This document shows, one piece after another, positions 25,841 through 36,365 of a stretch of 55,521 nucleotides of DNA. How positions within the stretch are numbered: the stretch's first letter is position 1; each line of letters begins with the position of its first letter. Both the position numbers and the translations under genes were made by a program. The notes under the pieces are model-generated. The model did no database searches and was not told where the DNA came from. It saw only the letters and a list, made by a program, of their open reading frames with translations. This stretch comes from Acidobacteriota bacterium (lineage in GTDB: Bacteria; Acidobacteriota; Terriglobia; Acidiferrales; UBA7541), in assembly GCA_027307115.1 (NCBI GenBank), contig DAHUXN010000054.1, positions 1 to 55,521 on the forward strand. Reading direction: 5' to 3'.

Positions 25841-26926
25841 TTATGCGTGGGTGCGGTGCGAAGCTTTGCAAATTTCCTCGAGCGCGGCGATGGCGCGATC
25901 GATTCCGGCGCGATCGACGTCGCAATGAGTGACCATGCGCACGGAATATTTGTCGGTCGCACCGGCGAGGATTTTGCGCTTGCCCAGCTCCGCGCTGATT
26001 TCCGCGGCGGTCTTCCCCGTTCCGCGCACGGCGAAAATCACGATGTTCGTGACCACATTTTTGGGATCAAGCGCGATTCCGGGAATCTTCGACAATCCTT
26101 CGGCCAAGTGCCGCGCGTTTTCGTGGTCGCGATGGAGAGTTTTCGGCGACTCTTCGAGCGCAATCAATCCCGCGGCCGCAAGAACGCCGACCTGGCGCAT
26201 GCCTCCGCCGAGCATTTTGCGGTAAATGTGCGCCTTGTCGATAAAATCGCGGGAGCCAACAAGCATCGAGCCAACGGGCGCGCCGAGGCCCTTTGACAAG
26301 CAGAACATGATCGAGTCGAACTTGCGCGTCAGATCTTTGACGCTTTTCCCAAGCGCGACCGACGCGTTGAAAATACGCGCTCCGTCGAGATGCAGGGGCA
26401 ATTTCAATTCGTGCGCGCGGTCGCAGATTTCTTCGGCGAGTTCGAGGGGATAAATCGTGCCGCCGGCCATGTTGTGCGTGTTTTCGACGGTGACAAGGCC
26501 CGTCTGCGAATAGTGATAGCCCTTGGGGCGCAGCATGGATTCGATCATCGTCCAGGTCAAGATTCCATCTTGTGTCGCGATAGGGCGCGGCATGCAACCA
26601 GCGACCGCGGACATTGACGCGAGTTCGTACTGATTCACGTGCGCGCGCTGTTCGCAAATTACTTCGAGGCCAGGGCGCGTCCACGTCTTGATGGCGAGCA
26701 GGTTTCCCATCGAACCGCTGGGGACAAACAACGCGGCTTCGCGGCCGAAAATCGCCGCCGCGCGCTGCTGCAATTTATTTACGGTGGGATCTTCGCCGTA
26801 GACGTCATCGCCGACTTCCGCTTCGGCCATCGCGCGGCGCATCGCCGGAGTGGGGCGCGTTACGGTGTCGCTGCGCAGATCGACGGCTGCGGTTACGCTG
26901 TTCGCATCTTTGCTCGATTCGTACAT
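25841..26926 (-). CDS. ltaE: Low-specificity L-threonine aldolase
   Basis: A 361-residue PLP-dependent fold-type I aldolase of the GLY1/LtaE kind that splits L-threonine or L-allo-threonine to glycine and acetaldehyde. Seen: the family N-terminus DLRSDTVTRPTPAMRRAMAE, VGDDVYGEDPT at 38-48, the cofactor aspartate in HLDGARIFNA near 179-188, and the PLP lysine 212 in CLSKGLGAPVGS. AAGGAGAG right before the ATG supports the start. It appears to be a single-gene unit with a repeat-rich spacer upstream. Confidence 0.92.
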   Translation of the reverse strand: MYESSKDANSVTAAVDLRSDTVTRPTPAMRRAMAEAEVGDDVYGEDPTVNKLQQRAAAIFGREAALFVPSGSMGNLLAIKTWTRPGLEVICEQRAHVNQYELASMSAVAGCMPRPIATQDGILTWTMIESMLRPKGYHYSQTGLVTVENTHNMAGGTIYPLELAEEICDRAHELKLPLHLDGARIFNASVALGKSVKDLTRKFDSIMFCLSKGLGAPVGSMLVGSRDFIDKAHIYRKMLGGGMRQVGVLAAAGLIALEESPKTLHRDHENARHLAEGLSKIPGIALDPKNVVTNIVIFAVRGTGKTAAEISAELGKRKILAGATDKYSVRMVTHCDVDRAGIDRAIAALEEICKASHRTHA

Positions 26927-27251
26927 TTCTCTCCTTCGCGGCGCATCGCGAGATCTCGGTTCCGCCTTCGCGCTATTCTTTGTTGCGGCGCACCGCCTGG
27001 GATGCTCGCTAGAACTATATGACCGATGGCGTCAGAGGCTAAGCCCCTTTTTTACCGAGGCGTGTCGCAGCGCGGCGCGAGATTGGAGCTGGAAGAGCCT
27101 CACGTCAGTTGCGGCCGGAATCGCCGCAAACCGGGCGTCAGAAGACTCGGCGCTTTGCGCCGACGGGCGGGGCAAGCCCCGCCCCTACAAAAGCAAAAGC
27201 GCACAGGCTGAAGCCCGTGCCAGTTCACGCTACGTCAGCGCGTACTGACCG
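26927..27251. other. Spacer with hairpin repeats, no gene seen
   Basis: About 325 bases between threonine aldolase and hemW. It contains the composite hairpin repeat at 27165-27222 and an AGCCTCACGTCAG motif near 27095-27107. I see no supported gene. Confidence 0.6.
27165..27222. repeat. Composite hairpin repeat, copy 2
   Basis: A perfect stem GGGCGGGGC/GCCCCGCCC (27165-27184) is followed by AAAAGCAAAAGCG and an imperfect CACAGGCT...GCCCGTGCC stem. The layout and the linker match the copy at 15310-15358. The first stem also matches the element at 39299-39319. Confidence 0.65.
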
Positions 27252-28433
27252 CTAACCCAACAATTCCACGAAAGCTTCATTCGAGATGGTGAGCTTTGCT
27301 GGATTCAGGCGAATCGTATCGCCGCTGCGTTCGAGCAAGCCGTCGTCGAGCAATTTTCTCACACGCGGCGCGAAATCCGCGCCGTACTTCCGTTCGATTC
27401 GCGCCAAGTCAATACCCGCAAGTTCTCGCAGGCCCAAGAATAATTCCTCATCGAGCGCCTGGGCTGGTGTTACCGTTTCGTCGCTTTCGATTGCCGTGCG
27501 TCCTTGTGCGATTGCGGTGGCATACGCGGACGCATCGTGGACATTCGACCAACGCCGTTGCCCGTCAAATGAATGCGCGCCTGCGCCGAAACCGAGATAC
27601 GGCTGGCGACGCCAGTATTTCAAGTTGTGTTTCGAAGCACGTCCGGGAAGCGACCAATTTGAGATTTCGTAATGCTCGAATCCGGCGGTCGCTAATGTGG
27701 CGCATGCCGACTCATAAAACTCCGCCATGGCGTCGTCGGGCGGCACCGCGCCCGCGCCGTATTTTGCGCCGCCGGCGATGATTTCTTTGCCGAGACGGCT
27801 GCCGTCGTCCACTTCAAGCAAATAAATCGAAATGTGCTGAGGCTGGAGCGCAATCAATTCAGTGAGCGAAGATTCCCACGTCGCGCGCGTCTGATGCGGC
27901 AGGCCCGCGATTAAATCCATACTGATGTTGCGAAATCCCGCAGCCCGCAAAAATTCCACAGCGCGATACACATCATCGCGGCGGTGCATGCGTCCGGCCG
28001 CTCGCAGTTCGACGTCATTCAAGGATTGCACGCCCATGCTGACGCGATTGATTCCCGCATCGAGCCATGCGACGGCTTTATCCTCAGTGATTGTCTCAGG
28101 ATCGGCTTCGAGCGTGACTTCATCGAGCGCGCAGGAATAATTTTGGCGTATCGCGTCCATGATGCGGCGAAGATCGGCGGGTTCGAGCAGGCTCGGCGTT
28201 CCGCCGCCGAGATAAACCGTGTCGACGGTGGCGTCGCGCAACGCTCGCGATTCCGAGATTTCACGGCACACGGCATCCACATACGGCCTGTACAAACTGC
28301 GCGCGACGACACCTGTATGAAAATTGCAGTAGGTACATTTCGTCTGGCAAAACGGAACCTGCACGTAAACTCCGAGCGTCGCCGCTGAGACTCTGCTGTT
28401 CGTTTCGAGAGCGAGGTTGCGAGGATTCTGCAT
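27252..28433 (-). CDS. hemW: HemW-type radical SAM protein
   Basis: A 393-residue radical SAM protein with the cluster motif Cys29-x3-Cys33-x2-Cys36 (FCQTKCTYC), followed by the GGGTPS element near 77-82 and a C-terminal HemN-like domain. HemW is a heme chaperone, long annotated as oxygen-independent coproporphyrinogen III oxidase. The true CPO (HemN) normally carries an extra N-terminal part and a CxxxCxxC-xC signature; the phenylalanine after Cys36 plus one (CNF) favours HemW. It starts 15 bases after the yjbQ stop, so it is the last gene of the lacD-yjbQ-hemW run. Confidence 0.9.
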   Translation of the reverse strand: MQNPRNLALETNSRVSAATLGVYVQVPFCQTKCTYCNFHTGVVARSLYRPYVDAVCREISESRALRDATVDTVYLGGGTPSLLEPADLRRIMDAIRQNYSCALDEVTLEADPETITEDKAVAWLDAGINRVSMGVQSLNDVELRAAGRMHRRDDVYRAVEFLRAAGFRNISMDLIAGLPHQTRATWESSLTELIALQPQHISIYLLEVDDGSRLGKEIIAGGAKYGAGAVPPDDAMAEFYESACATLATAGFEHYEISNWSLPGRASKHNLKYWRRQPYLGFGAGAHSFDGQRRWSNVHDASAYATAIAQGRTAIESDETVTPAQALDEELFLGLRELAGIDLARIERKYGADFAPRVRKLLDDGLLERSGDTIRLNPAKLTISNEAFVELLG

Positions 28434-28448
28434 TTTGTTTGTGCCGCG

Positions 28449-28931
28449 CTACTCGGAAACGTCCGGGACAATTTTGATGCGCACTTCGCGGCGGCGCGGA
28501 CCGTCGAATTCGCAGAGGAAAATTCCCTGCCAGCGGCCGAGGGCGAGTTCGCCGTCTTCGATGAAAATGGTTGCGGTGGTCGCGGTCAGCGCGGTCTTGA
28601 TGTGCGAATCTGCGTTGCCTTCGGCGTGGCGATAATTCGCCGTGTGCGGGACGATGCGGTCGAGCGTCGCTTCGATGTCTCGCGCAACGTCCGGGTCGTC
28701 GCCCTCGTTGATGATCACGCCGGCGGTCGTGTGCGGAACGTAAACGTAGCAGACGCCGCTTTTGCAACCTGAATCCACGACCGCCTGTTCGATTTCGGCG
28801 GTGATTTTTTTGAGCTGCGTGTGACGCTCGGTCTTGACTTCAATCGTCCGCGATATAGTGCGGGACATCGTGCGCGAGGTTGTGCTCGATAGCGCGTGCG
28901 ATTTCACTTCGGATTTAGCTGCTTGCTTCAT
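28449..28931 (-). CDS. yjbQ: YjbQ/UPF0047 family protein
   Basis: A 160-residue member of the YjbQ family (secondary thiamine-phosphate synthase-like fold). Conserved elements: [12 protein letters not shown], the [11 protein letters not shown] metal-site segment and [19 protein letters not shown] 28931 lies 11 bases after the aldolase stop; the frame continues upstream but inside that gene. The first 30 residues are an odd extension with three near-identical S-R-T-(M/I) blocks just before the conserved TIEVKTERH, encoded by a 12-base tandem repeat at about 28851-28886. A shorter start at an internal ATG within the repeat is possible. The cellular role is uncertain. Confidence 0.85.
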   Translation of the reverse strand: MKQAAKSEVKSHALSSTTSRTMSRTISRTIEVKTERHTQLKKITAEIEQAVVDSGCKSGVCYVYVPHTTAGVIINEGDDPDVARDIEATLDRIVPHTANYRHAEGNADSHIKTALTATTATIFIEDGELALGRWQGIFLCEFDGPRRREVRIKIVPDVSE

Positions 28932-28942
28932 GCGTTCCAGGC

Positions 28943-29959
28943 TCACGCGAGCGCTGCCGCCGAATCGGCGCCGTAGAATCCCCACCACGGTTTTGCGGCG
29001 CGCAATGCGCGGTTCACATTTTGAATATTTTTCACGCCTTGATCGGCGAGCCAGTCCTGAAACGCGTTGAGTCCCTGCTTGGCGTAAACCGGCACGCCGT
29101 CCTTCCACGTGGCGCGTCCGCAGAGCACGCCGGAAAAATTGACGCCCGCGTCGGCGGCGAGCTGCAGCGTCTCGATAAAAGTGTCGTTGCTGACGCCGGC
29201 GGAAAGATAAATGAAAGGCTTCTTCGCGGCGGCTGCGGCGCGCTGAAAGTGCTGTTTTGCCTGGTCCATTGTGTATGCAGATTCACCCTTGCAAGAACGC
29301 GTGCCCGCCACGTACGCCATATTCACGGGAACTTCGACCTTGAGCACGTCGATGCGATATTGCGGCTTGGAAAATTCGCCCATGGTTTGCATGACGACGT
29401 CCGGCTTTTTGCGCGCGAACTCGATTCCCTTCTCGTCCATGCCCTCTTGATAGCCGACAAATTCCGCGAAGAGCGGGATGTCTTCGGCGGAGCATTCCGC
29501 GCCGAGGCGCTCAATCCAGGCATGCTTAATTTCCTTGATTGGTTGCGGATCGAACGGCGTGTAGTACATCAGAATTTTGATGCAATCGGCGCCCGCTTCT
29601 TTCAGGCGGCGCGCGGACCAATCATCGAGCAAATCGGGCAAGCGTCCCGGGCGCGAGTTATCGTAACCGCTGTTTTCGTACGCGAGGAGCAGGCCCGCGT
29701 TGGAAGCGCGCCATCGCGCGGGCTGCAAGCCGTACTCGGGATCGAGCAGAATCGCGCTGGCATGCGGCGTCAGAACGCGCACGACGGCCTGCTTGAATTC
29801 CGCCATCATCTCCGGCGTTACGGCGTGCGGGTCGATTCCTTTGCCCGCCGCGATCGCTTTTTTCAACGAGCCGCGCTGATCCATGGCCGCCGCGGCGATC
29901 ACTCCCGCGGACGTGGACACTTTCGTGAGCCCTTGTAATTTCCCCGGTGTGATTTTCAT
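28943..29959 (-). CDS. lacD: Tagatose-1,6-bisphosphate aldolase-like class I aldolase
   Basis: A 338-residue class I aldolase of the LacD family, which splits tagatose 1,6-bisphosphate (and often fructose 1,6-bisphosphate) into glyceraldehyde 3-phosphate and dihydroxyacetone phosphate. The Schiff-base lysine is Lys207 in [23 protein letters not shown] and LLDPEYG are family motifs. The start at ATG 29959 has GGAGA 7 bases upstream; the frame is open to 30046 but without a better start. In many Acidobacteriota this enzyme may serve as the glycolytic aldolase; which substrate is used here is not visible. Confidence 0.88.
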   Translation of the reverse strand: MKITPGKLQGLTKVSTSAGVIAAAAMDQRGSLKKAIAAGKGIDPHAVTPEMMAEFKQAVVRVLTPHASAILLDPEYGLQPARWRASNAGLLLAYENSGYDNSRPGRLPDLLDDWSARRLKEAGADCIKILMYYTPFDPQPIKEIKHAWIERLGAECSAEDIPLFAEFVGYQEGMDEKGIEFARKKPDVVMQTMGEFSKPQYRIDVLKVEVPVNMAYVAGTRSCKGESAYTMDQAKQHFQRAAAAAKKPFIYLSAGVSNDTFIETLQLAADAGVNFSGVLCGRATWKDGVPVYAKQGLNAFQDWLADQGVKNIQNVNRALRAAKPWWGFYGADSAAALA

Positions 29960-30196
29960 TGACGTTCTCCTTCGAAACTCGTCCGATGCTGACGACGCAA
30001 AACTGGCAGCGCCTCGACTGTGGATTTTAACACGCCGTTGGCACACGAAACGCGGGATTGCATTTGCGACTTATCTTCAGACAGCCGACCTCAGCGGCTG
30101 AAGCCGCGTTGATGCCGCGCTACGGCACGGCTGCACTTCCTGCGTCAGTGTAAAAAACCGTGCCCTGACGCAGAAACTAAGTTTGACGCACTGACT

Positions 30197-31819
30197 CTAT
30201 AGCATGACAACACGGTGGCCGGTGCAAGGCTCATTCATCTCGCCCGACATTTCGCCGGACAGGCGGTCGAGCAATTCGGTTCCGTGGCGGGCGAGGAACG
30301 GGAGCAGGCACAGGGTGCGCTCCTGCAAACCGTGATGCGGGAAAAGCGCGCCGAGAATTTCCCTTTCATGGCGATCCAGCACGCCAGTGCGGAAATTTTC
30401 AGCGCGCCCGGCCTTGCCGCGCAACTTTTCAAATTGGTACAGCATTTTTCGTTCGACGGTATCGAGCGCGGCGGGCAGAGATTCATCCATCCGGCCAAGC
30501 GGAGCGCGGTAACTTCCGAGAATTCGTTTCAAGCCCTTCTCGTCACGCGAGAATTTTGCCGCAAGGCCGCGAGACAAGGAATTCAATTCCATCTTGCGGC
30601 GAACTGTTTGGCGCCCGTGCAGAGCTTCGCGGAAATGGAGATCGTATTTCGTCATAGCACGCGCCACGGTTGGCTCGATCAGCGTGAAACTAGCGCGCGG
30701 CAGAATTGCGGGCATACGTCCCAGCACACGCCGATAGACGACCTGCGCCTGCGCCATGTAGGCGACTTCCGCGGGTCCGCCGATGTAAGCGGCGGTGGGC
30801 AAAAGCGAATCCTGCAAAACGGGGCGCAGCAAGACGCTGGGCGTCAATCGTTGCGGCTCGCTGTCAATCTTGGCGAGCAATTCGGCGGCGCTGAACTTCA
30901 CATCGCCCGCAGCGAAGCCACCGTTGCGTCGGCGGAGCGGCTGGCGCTTGCCGTTCACGTCGAGGAAAAGGAGCGTTGACTGTTGCGTGACTTTGACTTG
31001 GGCATGGAAGCCGAGCTTGTCGAGAAGCTTATCGCGCGCCGTCAAATCGTTGATCAGCGCCTGCGAATCTTCCACCGCTTTGCGGTAAATCGGGCGCGCT
31101 AATTCGTGCAATTGGGAGTCGAGTGGATCGAGAAGAATTAATCCGCGTCCCTTCATGAGCCGGGCGAGCAGTTTGCCGAACGCCGAGCCGAAGGTTTCGC
31201 CTTCGCGATATGACGCGCGCAGAGCCTCGGAGATTGCGGGAAGGCCGGGGCCTTCCAATAATTCGACCGCCTGATCGACAACAGCGCCAGCCATTTTTCC
31301 GAGGGAAATTCGTCCGACGCTGGGGCCGGCGACATCGTCACTGAGAGGCAATGCGATCCGCGCAATTTCTTCGCGGCCACCGAAAAATACTTGATTCACC
31401 TCGGCAAGATCGTGATCCTCGGTGGCCATCCAGAAAATCGGCACCGCATCGACGCCGGACTTCGTCAATTTGTCGGCCCAGCGAATCGCGTCCAGCGCTT
31501 TGTAAATGCTGTACGCCGCTCCGCTGAAGAGTCCCGCCTGCTGGCCGGTGACGACGGCGACGGCGCCATTTGCCAGGCGTTCGATGTTCTTCTCCGTTGC
31601 GGCATCCGAACCGAGCTGTTTGTTTTGTTGGCGCAGCAACTCCGCGACAGCCTTACGCATGCCCGCATCGAGACGAATTTTCTGCGCCGCGGCGCGCACA
31701 CCTGCTTCGTCGGGGGCGTACGCGTAGAACTCTTTTACGCTGGGGAAATCGTCAATAAAAGAAGAGAAGAGTTTGGTCGTTTGTGGAATTTCGTTGAAGC
31801 GAAGACAGTGGCACTCCAT
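30197..31819 (-). CDS. bshC: Bacillithiol biosynthesis cysteine-adding enzyme
   Basis: A 540-residue protein, the same size as BshC of Bacillus (about 539). Motifs TGQQAGLFSGAAY (near 87-99) and FWMATEDHD are characteristic of the family, which joins cysteine to GlcN-malate in the last step of bacillithiol synthesis. I choose ATG 31819 because the conserved CHCLRFNEIPQT begins there; the frame extends upstream to 31858. The bshA and bshB genes are not in the window. It is the third gene of the carB-dapA-like-bshC run. Confidence 0.9.
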   Translation of the reverse strand: MECHCLRFNEIPQTTKLFSSFIDDFPSVKEFYAYAPDEAGVRAAAQKIRLDAGMRKAVAELLRQQNKQLGSDAATEKNIERLANGAVAVVTGQQAGLFSGAAYSIYKALDAIRWADKLTKSGVDAVPIFWMATEDHDLAEVNQVFFGGREEIARIALPLSDDVAGPSVGRISLGKMAGAVVDQAVELLEGPGLPAISEALRASYREGETFGSAFGKLLARLMKGRGLILLDPLDSQLHELARPIYRKAVEDSQALINDLTARDKLLDKLGFHAQVKVTQQSTLLFLDVNGKRQPLRRRNGGFAAGDVKFSAAELLAKIDSEPQRLTPSVLLRPVLQDSLLPTAAYIGGPAEVAYMAQAQVVYRRVLGRMPAILPRASFTLIEPTVARAMTKYDLHFREALHGRQTVRRKMELNSLSRGLAAKFSRDEKGLKRILGSYRAPLGRMDESLPAALDTVERKMLYQFEKLRGKAGRAENFRTGVLDRHEREILGALFPHHGLQERTLCLLPFLARHGTELLDRLSGEMSGEMNEPCTGHRVVML

Positions 31820-31888
31820 GGAAGATGTGATGATACACGGCGCGTCAGGTCGCAGCAACCGTGGAGCCCTTGAAGCGCGAAGGACTGA

Positions 31889-32788
31889 TTAATTCGCGGC
31901 GACGGTGGCGGGGCGGACGGCGGCGAGGATGGGGTCGATTTCCTGTTTCGCGAATTCGCCGAGGGGCAGAAGCGGAGCGCGCGGAGGGCCGCCGTAATAG
32001 CCGAGACGGTCCATCGCGTATTTGATGCCCGCGATTCCGAACTTCGTGGCCAAATTCGCGGCAGGAAGAATCGCGTGTTTTCTCAACTGCTCGACACGCT
32101 GCGAATCGCCGCGGGACGCGGCCTCAAACAAATCAACGCACGCGTCCGGAAAGACACAGGAAATGGCGAGAATTGCGCCGGAGGCACCCACGGCGAGCGC
32201 GTCGGGCAGCGTGAGCGCCGAGCCGGTGAGCGTCCGGAAAGATTTTGGCGTGGAGGAGACCATATCCTTCACGCGCTGCACGTTTCCTGAGCTGTCCTTA
32301 ATGCCGATAATATTTTTGTTCGACGACAGGTGAGCCACGAGAGGGGCTTCGACCGTATAACCAGTGAACACAGGCACTGAATAAATAAGGATCGGGATGG
32401 GAGAGGCATCGGCGACGCGGAGAAAATGCGTGGCCTCCGCTTCGAAGGTCATGAACGGTTTGTAATAGCTCGGCGTGCGCACGAGCGCGGCGTCGTATCC
32501 CAATTTTGCGGCGCGCTTGGTGTGCTGAATTGTTTCGGCGGTGGATTCCGCGCCCGTGCCCGCAATCATTATTTTATCGGGCGCGGCCGTTTCGCGAGCC
32601 GTGGCCCACAGGCGCTCGATTTCATCCCAGCTCAGCAGAACGGATTCGCTGGTCGAACCGTTCATGACGTAACCGGCGAGGCGCGTCTGGTTATAAAGCT
32701 TGATATTCGACTTCAAGCGCGGCAAATCGATTTCGCCGTCGTTCGAAAACGGCGTGGTGACAGGCGGGAAAATTCCGCGCAGCTTCAT
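31889..32788 (-). CDS. DapA/HOGA-family pyruvate aldolase
   Basis: A 299-residue TIM-barrel class I aldolase of the DHDPS/N-acetylneuraminate lyase superfamily. The Schiff-base Lys164 (IIGIKDSSGN) and Tyr136 (LIYSVPVFTGY) are present. The usual GTTGE/GxxGE substrate loop is GSTSES here (44-49). The YSVPxxTG plus GIKDSSG pattern is closer to 4-hydroxy-2-oxoglutarate aldolase or related enzymes than to true DapA, so I do not assign lysine biosynthesis. ATG 32788 gives the canonical MKLRGIFPPVTTPF start; an upstream TTG (32797) is also in frame. Confidence 0.87.
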   Translation of the reverse strand: MKLRGIFPPVTTPFSNDGEIDLPRLKSNIKLYNQTRLAGYVMNGSTSESVLLSWDEIERLWATARETAAPDKIMIAGTGAESTAETIQHTKRAAKLGYDAALVRTPSYYKPFMTFEAEATHFLRVADASPIPILIYSVPVFTGYTVEAPLVAHLSSNKNIIGIKDSSGNVQRVKDMVSSTPKSFRTLTGSALTLPDALAVGASGAILAISCVFPDACVDLFEAASRGDSQRVEQLRKHAILPAANLATKFGIAGIKYAMDRLGYYGGPPRAPLLPLGEFAKQEIDPILAAVRPATVAAN

Positions 32789-32864
32789 GGAGGCCAATTC
32801 TACCAGAATCTCAAGCTACTATCCGTGATAGTTCGAAAAAAAAAGGAGCGTGCGGCAAGGGAAA

Positions 32865-35800
32865 TTATTTGCCCGAGGATACGCGCTGGGCCGACGGAGC
32901 CTCTTTGAATGCGTCGCTATGCAAGTCTTGGAGGGCAGCGACGGCGCCTGCGCCTTCGGACATGGCGCGAATTCCGCGGGCGGCTGCAATCGCGGCGGAA
33001 AGCGTGGTGATGCACGGCATCATGTAGCGCACGGCGGCGCGGCGGATGGATTTTTCGTCGTAAAAAGATTCGCGGCCGAGCGGCGTGTTGATGATCAGGT
33101 CCACTTTGTTGGTCTTGACCAAATCGACGATGTTGGGACGACCCTCATTCACTTTATAGACAGGCTCGACTTCGAAACCCGCCGCCGCGATCGCCGCAGC
33201 CGTGCCGCGCGTGGCAATCAACTTCAATCCAGCGGCGGCCAAATCACGCGCCAGGGCTGCGACGTGGCGTTTGTCGTGATCGTTTACGCTGATGAACACG
33301 GTTCCTTTGCGCGGCAATTTTTGTCCGGCGGCAATTTGGGCTTTCGCGAAGGCCAGGCCGAAATTCGGCGAGATGCCCATCACTTCGCCGGTGGAGCGCA
33401 TTTCGGGACCGAGGATCGTGTCGACTCCGCGGAATTTGTTGAATGGAAACACGGGCGATTTGACCGAGTAATAATCGCGGCTGCGAATTTCAGAGATGCC
33501 ATTGAAATCGGCGAGCGGCAAATTCATTTCGCGCAATTTGCGTCCGGTCATCAGGCGCGCCGCTACTTTCGCGAGCGGCACTCCGGTGGCCTTCGAAACG
33601 TAGGGCACGGTACGCGAGGCGCGCGGGTTCACTTCGAGGACGTAAACCGTGTCGCGCTGGATTGCGTACTGCACATTCATCAGGCCGACGACGTTGAGAG
33701 CCTTTGCGAGAGCCGCGGTATATTCGCGAATGTGCGCGAGGACTTCCGGCTTGAGCGTGACGGACGGCAAGACGCAGGAAGAATCTCCGGAGTGAATTCC
33801 GGCTTCCTCGATGTGCTCCATGATGCCGCCGATGACGACATCGGCGCCGTCCGCGAGGGCGTCGACATCGACTTCAATCGCGTCCTCGAGGAACTGGTCC
33901 ACTAGAATTGGACGCTCCGCGCTTGAACCGCTTCCGATGCGCACGGCTTGCGCGGCGCAGTCCTCGACGGTTTTCAAATCGTAGGCGATGACCATGGCGC
34001 GGCCACCAAGAACGTAGCTGGGACGCACCAGCACCGGCAGGCCGATTTCTTGCGCGACGGTCACCGCTTCGGCCGGCGTGAGCGCCGTGCCGTTGCGCGG
34101 CTGCGGAATTTTCAATTCGTCGAGCAATTTGCCGAACCGGCGGCGATCTTCGGCGAGGTCGATGGATTCGGGAGCGGTGCCGATGATGGGCACGCCGTTG
34201 CGTTTCAGTTCCAGCGCCAAATTGAGCGGCGTTTGCCCGCCGAATTGCACGATTACGCCCTCGGGCTTTTCGCGCTCGATCACGGAGAGCACGTCTTCGA
34301 GCGTCAGCGGTTCGAAATAGAGACGGTCGGACGTGTCGTAGTCCGTCGAAACCGTTTCCGGATTGCAATTCACCATCACTGTTTCGAAGCCGTCTTCCTT
34401 GAGCGCGAACGCCGCGTGGCAGCAGCAATAATCGAATTCAATTCCCTGCCCGATGCGATTCGGCCCGCTGCCGAGAATCACGATTTTGCGGCGACTGGTT
34501 GTGTCCGCTTCGTCTTCGTCTTCGTACGTGGAATACATGTAAGGCGTGAAGGATTCAAATTCGGCCGCGCATGTGTCGACGCGTTTGAAAACGGGGCGGA
34601 TATTGTGCTGCGCGCGTGTTGCTCGAACCTGAGCCGTATTCGCGTTCCAGATTTGCGCGAGTTGTTCGTCGCTGATGCCGGAGCGTTTCGCCTCTTTCAG
34701 GATTTCACCGGAAACATTTGCGAGCGTGGTGGCGCCGATTTCGTTTCCGACGGCGACGGCTTGCTGCATTTGGCGCAAGAACCATGGGTCGATTTTCGTC
34801 AGCGAGAAAATCTCATCGACCTTCATTCCATTGCGCAATGCAGTGAAAAGCCAGTGAATGCGGTCGGGGCCCGGTACGTGAAGTTTTTCGCGCAGCACTG
34901 CGTCGACAATTTCCGCAGGAGGCTGCCACGGAGCGTGCGGCTCGAGCGAGCGAATGCCCTTCCCCAGCGCTTCGGCGAACGTGCGGCCAATGGCCATTAC
35001 TTCGCCGACGGATTTCATCTGCGTGGTGAGGGTGGTATCCGCGCCGGGGAATTTCTCGAACTGCCACTTCGGGATTTTTACGACCACGTAATCGATGGTC
35101 GGCTCAAACGAGCAGGGCGTTTTTTTCGTGATGTCGTTGGGAATTTCGTCCAGCGTCATCCCGACGGCCAACTTTGCGGCGATTTTCGCAATCGGGAAGC
35201 CGGTGGCTTTGCTGGCGAGGGCGGAGCTGCGCGAGACGCGCGGGTTCATTTCGATCACCACCATGCGGCCCGTTTCGGGGTCGATTCCGAATTGAATGTT
35301 GGAGCCGCCTGTCTCGACGCCTACTTCGCGAATTATCGCGGCAGCGGCGTCGCGCATGCGTTGATATTCCTTGTCGGTGAGCGTCTGGGCCGGAGCGACG
35401 GTGATGGAATCGCCGGTGTGGATGCCCATGGGATCGAAATTCTCGATGGAGCAAATCACCACGAAGTTGTCACGATGATCGCGCATCACTTCGAGCTCGA
35501 ACTCTTTCCATCCGAGCACGGATTCTTCGACCAGCGCTTCGTGGACGGGACTTGCGTCGAGTGCACGCGCAATCGCCTCTGAAAATTCCTCGCGATTGTA
35601 AGCGATAGAGCCGCCCGTGCCTCCAAGCGTGAATGAGGGACGGATGACGACCGGATAGCCAAGTTGATCGGCGAGTTTGACGCCTTCGCCAACTTCTTTC
35701 ACGACCGCCGACGCAGGGACTTCGAGGCCGACGCGCTGGCACGCGTCCTTGAAGAGCAGACGGTCTTCGGCGATTTGAATCGCGCGCAGCGATGCGCCGA

Positions 35801-36146
35801 TTAATTTCACACCGTACTTTTCGAGGATGCCGCTCTGCGCCAATTCGACGGCGGTGTTCAGACCTGTCTGGCCGCCGACCGTGGGCAGCAAGGCGTCAGG
35901 GCGCTCGCGCGCGATGATTGGCTCGAGATATTCTTTTGTGAGCGGCTCGATGTAGGTTCGCTGCGCGATTTCCGGATCGGTCATGATGGTGGCGGGATTC
36001 GAGTTCACCAGGACGACTTCGTAGCCTTCGTCGCGCAGCGCTTTGCACGCCTGCGTGCCGGAGTAGTCGAACTCGCACGCCTGGCCGATGACGATCGGCC
36101 CTGAGCCGATGATCATGATTTTCTTTATGTCTGTGCGCTTAGGCAT
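32865..36146 (-). CDS. carB: Carbamoyl-phosphate synthase large subunit
   Basis: A 1093-residue protein (E. coli 1073) with the two tandem ATP-grasp halves of CarB: the first begins [22 protein letters not shown], the second [20 protein letters not shown] near residue 560, with an oligomerisation domain between and an allosteric MGS-like domain at the C-terminus ([15 protein letters not shown] onwards). It makes carbamoyl phosphate from bicarbonate, ATP and ammonia supplied by CarA, feeding arginine and pyrimidine synthesis. It is normally next to carA; here 1.1 kb with a GIY-YIG nuclease, repeats and a small membrane protein gene lie between them. Confidence 0.96.
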   Translation of the reverse strand: MPKRTDIKKIMIIGSGPIVIGQACEFDYSGTQACKALRDEGYEVVLVNSNPATIMTDPEIAQRTYIEPLTKEYLEPIIARERPDALLPTVGGQTGLNTAVELAQSGILEKYGVKLIGASLRAIQIAEDRLLFKDACQRVGLEVPASAVVKEVGEGVKLADQLGYPVVIRPSFTLGGTGGSIAYNREEFSEAIARALDASPVHEALVEESVLGWKEFELEVMRDHRDNFVVICSIENFDPMGIHTGDSITVAPAQTLTDKEYQRMRDAAAAIIREVGVETGGSNIQFGIDPETGRMVVIEMNPRVSRSSALASKATGFPIAKIAAKLAVGMTLDEIPNDITKKTPCSFEPTIDYVVVKIPKWQFEKFPGADTTLTTQMKSVGEVMAIGRTFAEALGKGIRSLEPHAPWQPPAEIVDAVLREKLHVPGPDRIHWLFTALRNGMKVDEIFSLTKIDPWFLRQMQQAVAVGNEIGATTLANVSGEILKEAKRSGISDEQLAQIWNANTAQVRATRAQHNIRPVFKRVDTCAAEFESFTPYMYSTYEDEDEADTTSRRKIVILGSGPNRIGQGIEFDYCCCHAAFALKEDGFETVMVNCNPETVSTDYDTSDRLYFEPLTLEDVLSVIEREKPEGVIVQFGGQTPLNLALELKRNGVPIIGTAPESIDLAEDRRRFGKLLDELKIPQPRNGTALTPAEAVTVAQEIGLPVLVRPSYVLGGRAMVIAYDLKTVEDCAAQAVRIGSGSSAERPILVDQFLEDAIEVDVDALADGADVVIGGIMEHIEEAGIHSGDSSCVLPSVTLKPEVLAHIREYTAALAKALNVVGLMNVQYAIQRDTVYVLEVNPRASRTVPYVSKATGVPLAKVAARLMTGRKLREMNLPLADFNGISEIRSRDYYSVKSPVFPFNKFRGVDTILGPEMRSTGEVMGISPNFGLAFAKAQIAAGQKLPRKGTVFISVNDHDKRHVAALARDLAAAGLKLIATRGTAAAIAAAGFEVEPVYKVNEGRPNIVDLVKTNKVDLIINTPLGRESFYDEKSIRRAAVRYMMPCITTLSAAIAAARGIRAMSEGAGAVAALQDLHSDAFKEAPSAQRVSSGK

Positions 36147-36193
36147 TTGTTATTTTGCGAATCCTCTTGTCGTGCATCGACGCAACCCCGGAA

Positions 36194-36365
36194 GCAGATT
36201 CCTCGTCGCGTGGCTCCTCGGAATGACACGCCGTGAGGAGCTGTGCCGCAACAGAGTTGGCGGCATCCTCAACTCCTCGCGCCTTATCGCTGCCGTGACC
36301 CCGCCCGACGCTAAAAACCTTACTTGTGTCATCCCGAGCCGCCATGCGGCGAGCGATCTGCGTTT
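36194..36365. repeat. 172-base repeat unit 1 with inverted ends
   Basis: The left arm 36194-36230 (starts GCAGATTCCTCG, ends GGAATGACACG) and the right arm 36327-36365 (starts TGTCATCCCGAGCC, ends CTGCGTTT) are inverted copies of the same palindromic repeat core, about 97 bases apart. The right arm contains the small hairpin GCCGC-CAT-GCGGC. The 3' end and stop codon of the GIY-YIG gene lie in the right arm. A second unit with the same internal spacing starts exactly 490 bases further on. Confidence 0.8.

Noticed and set aside
33948-35582. 544-residue open frame on the plus strand inside carB
   Set aside because: Antisense shadow of carB; composition is Arg/His/Asp-rich without any recognisable domain.
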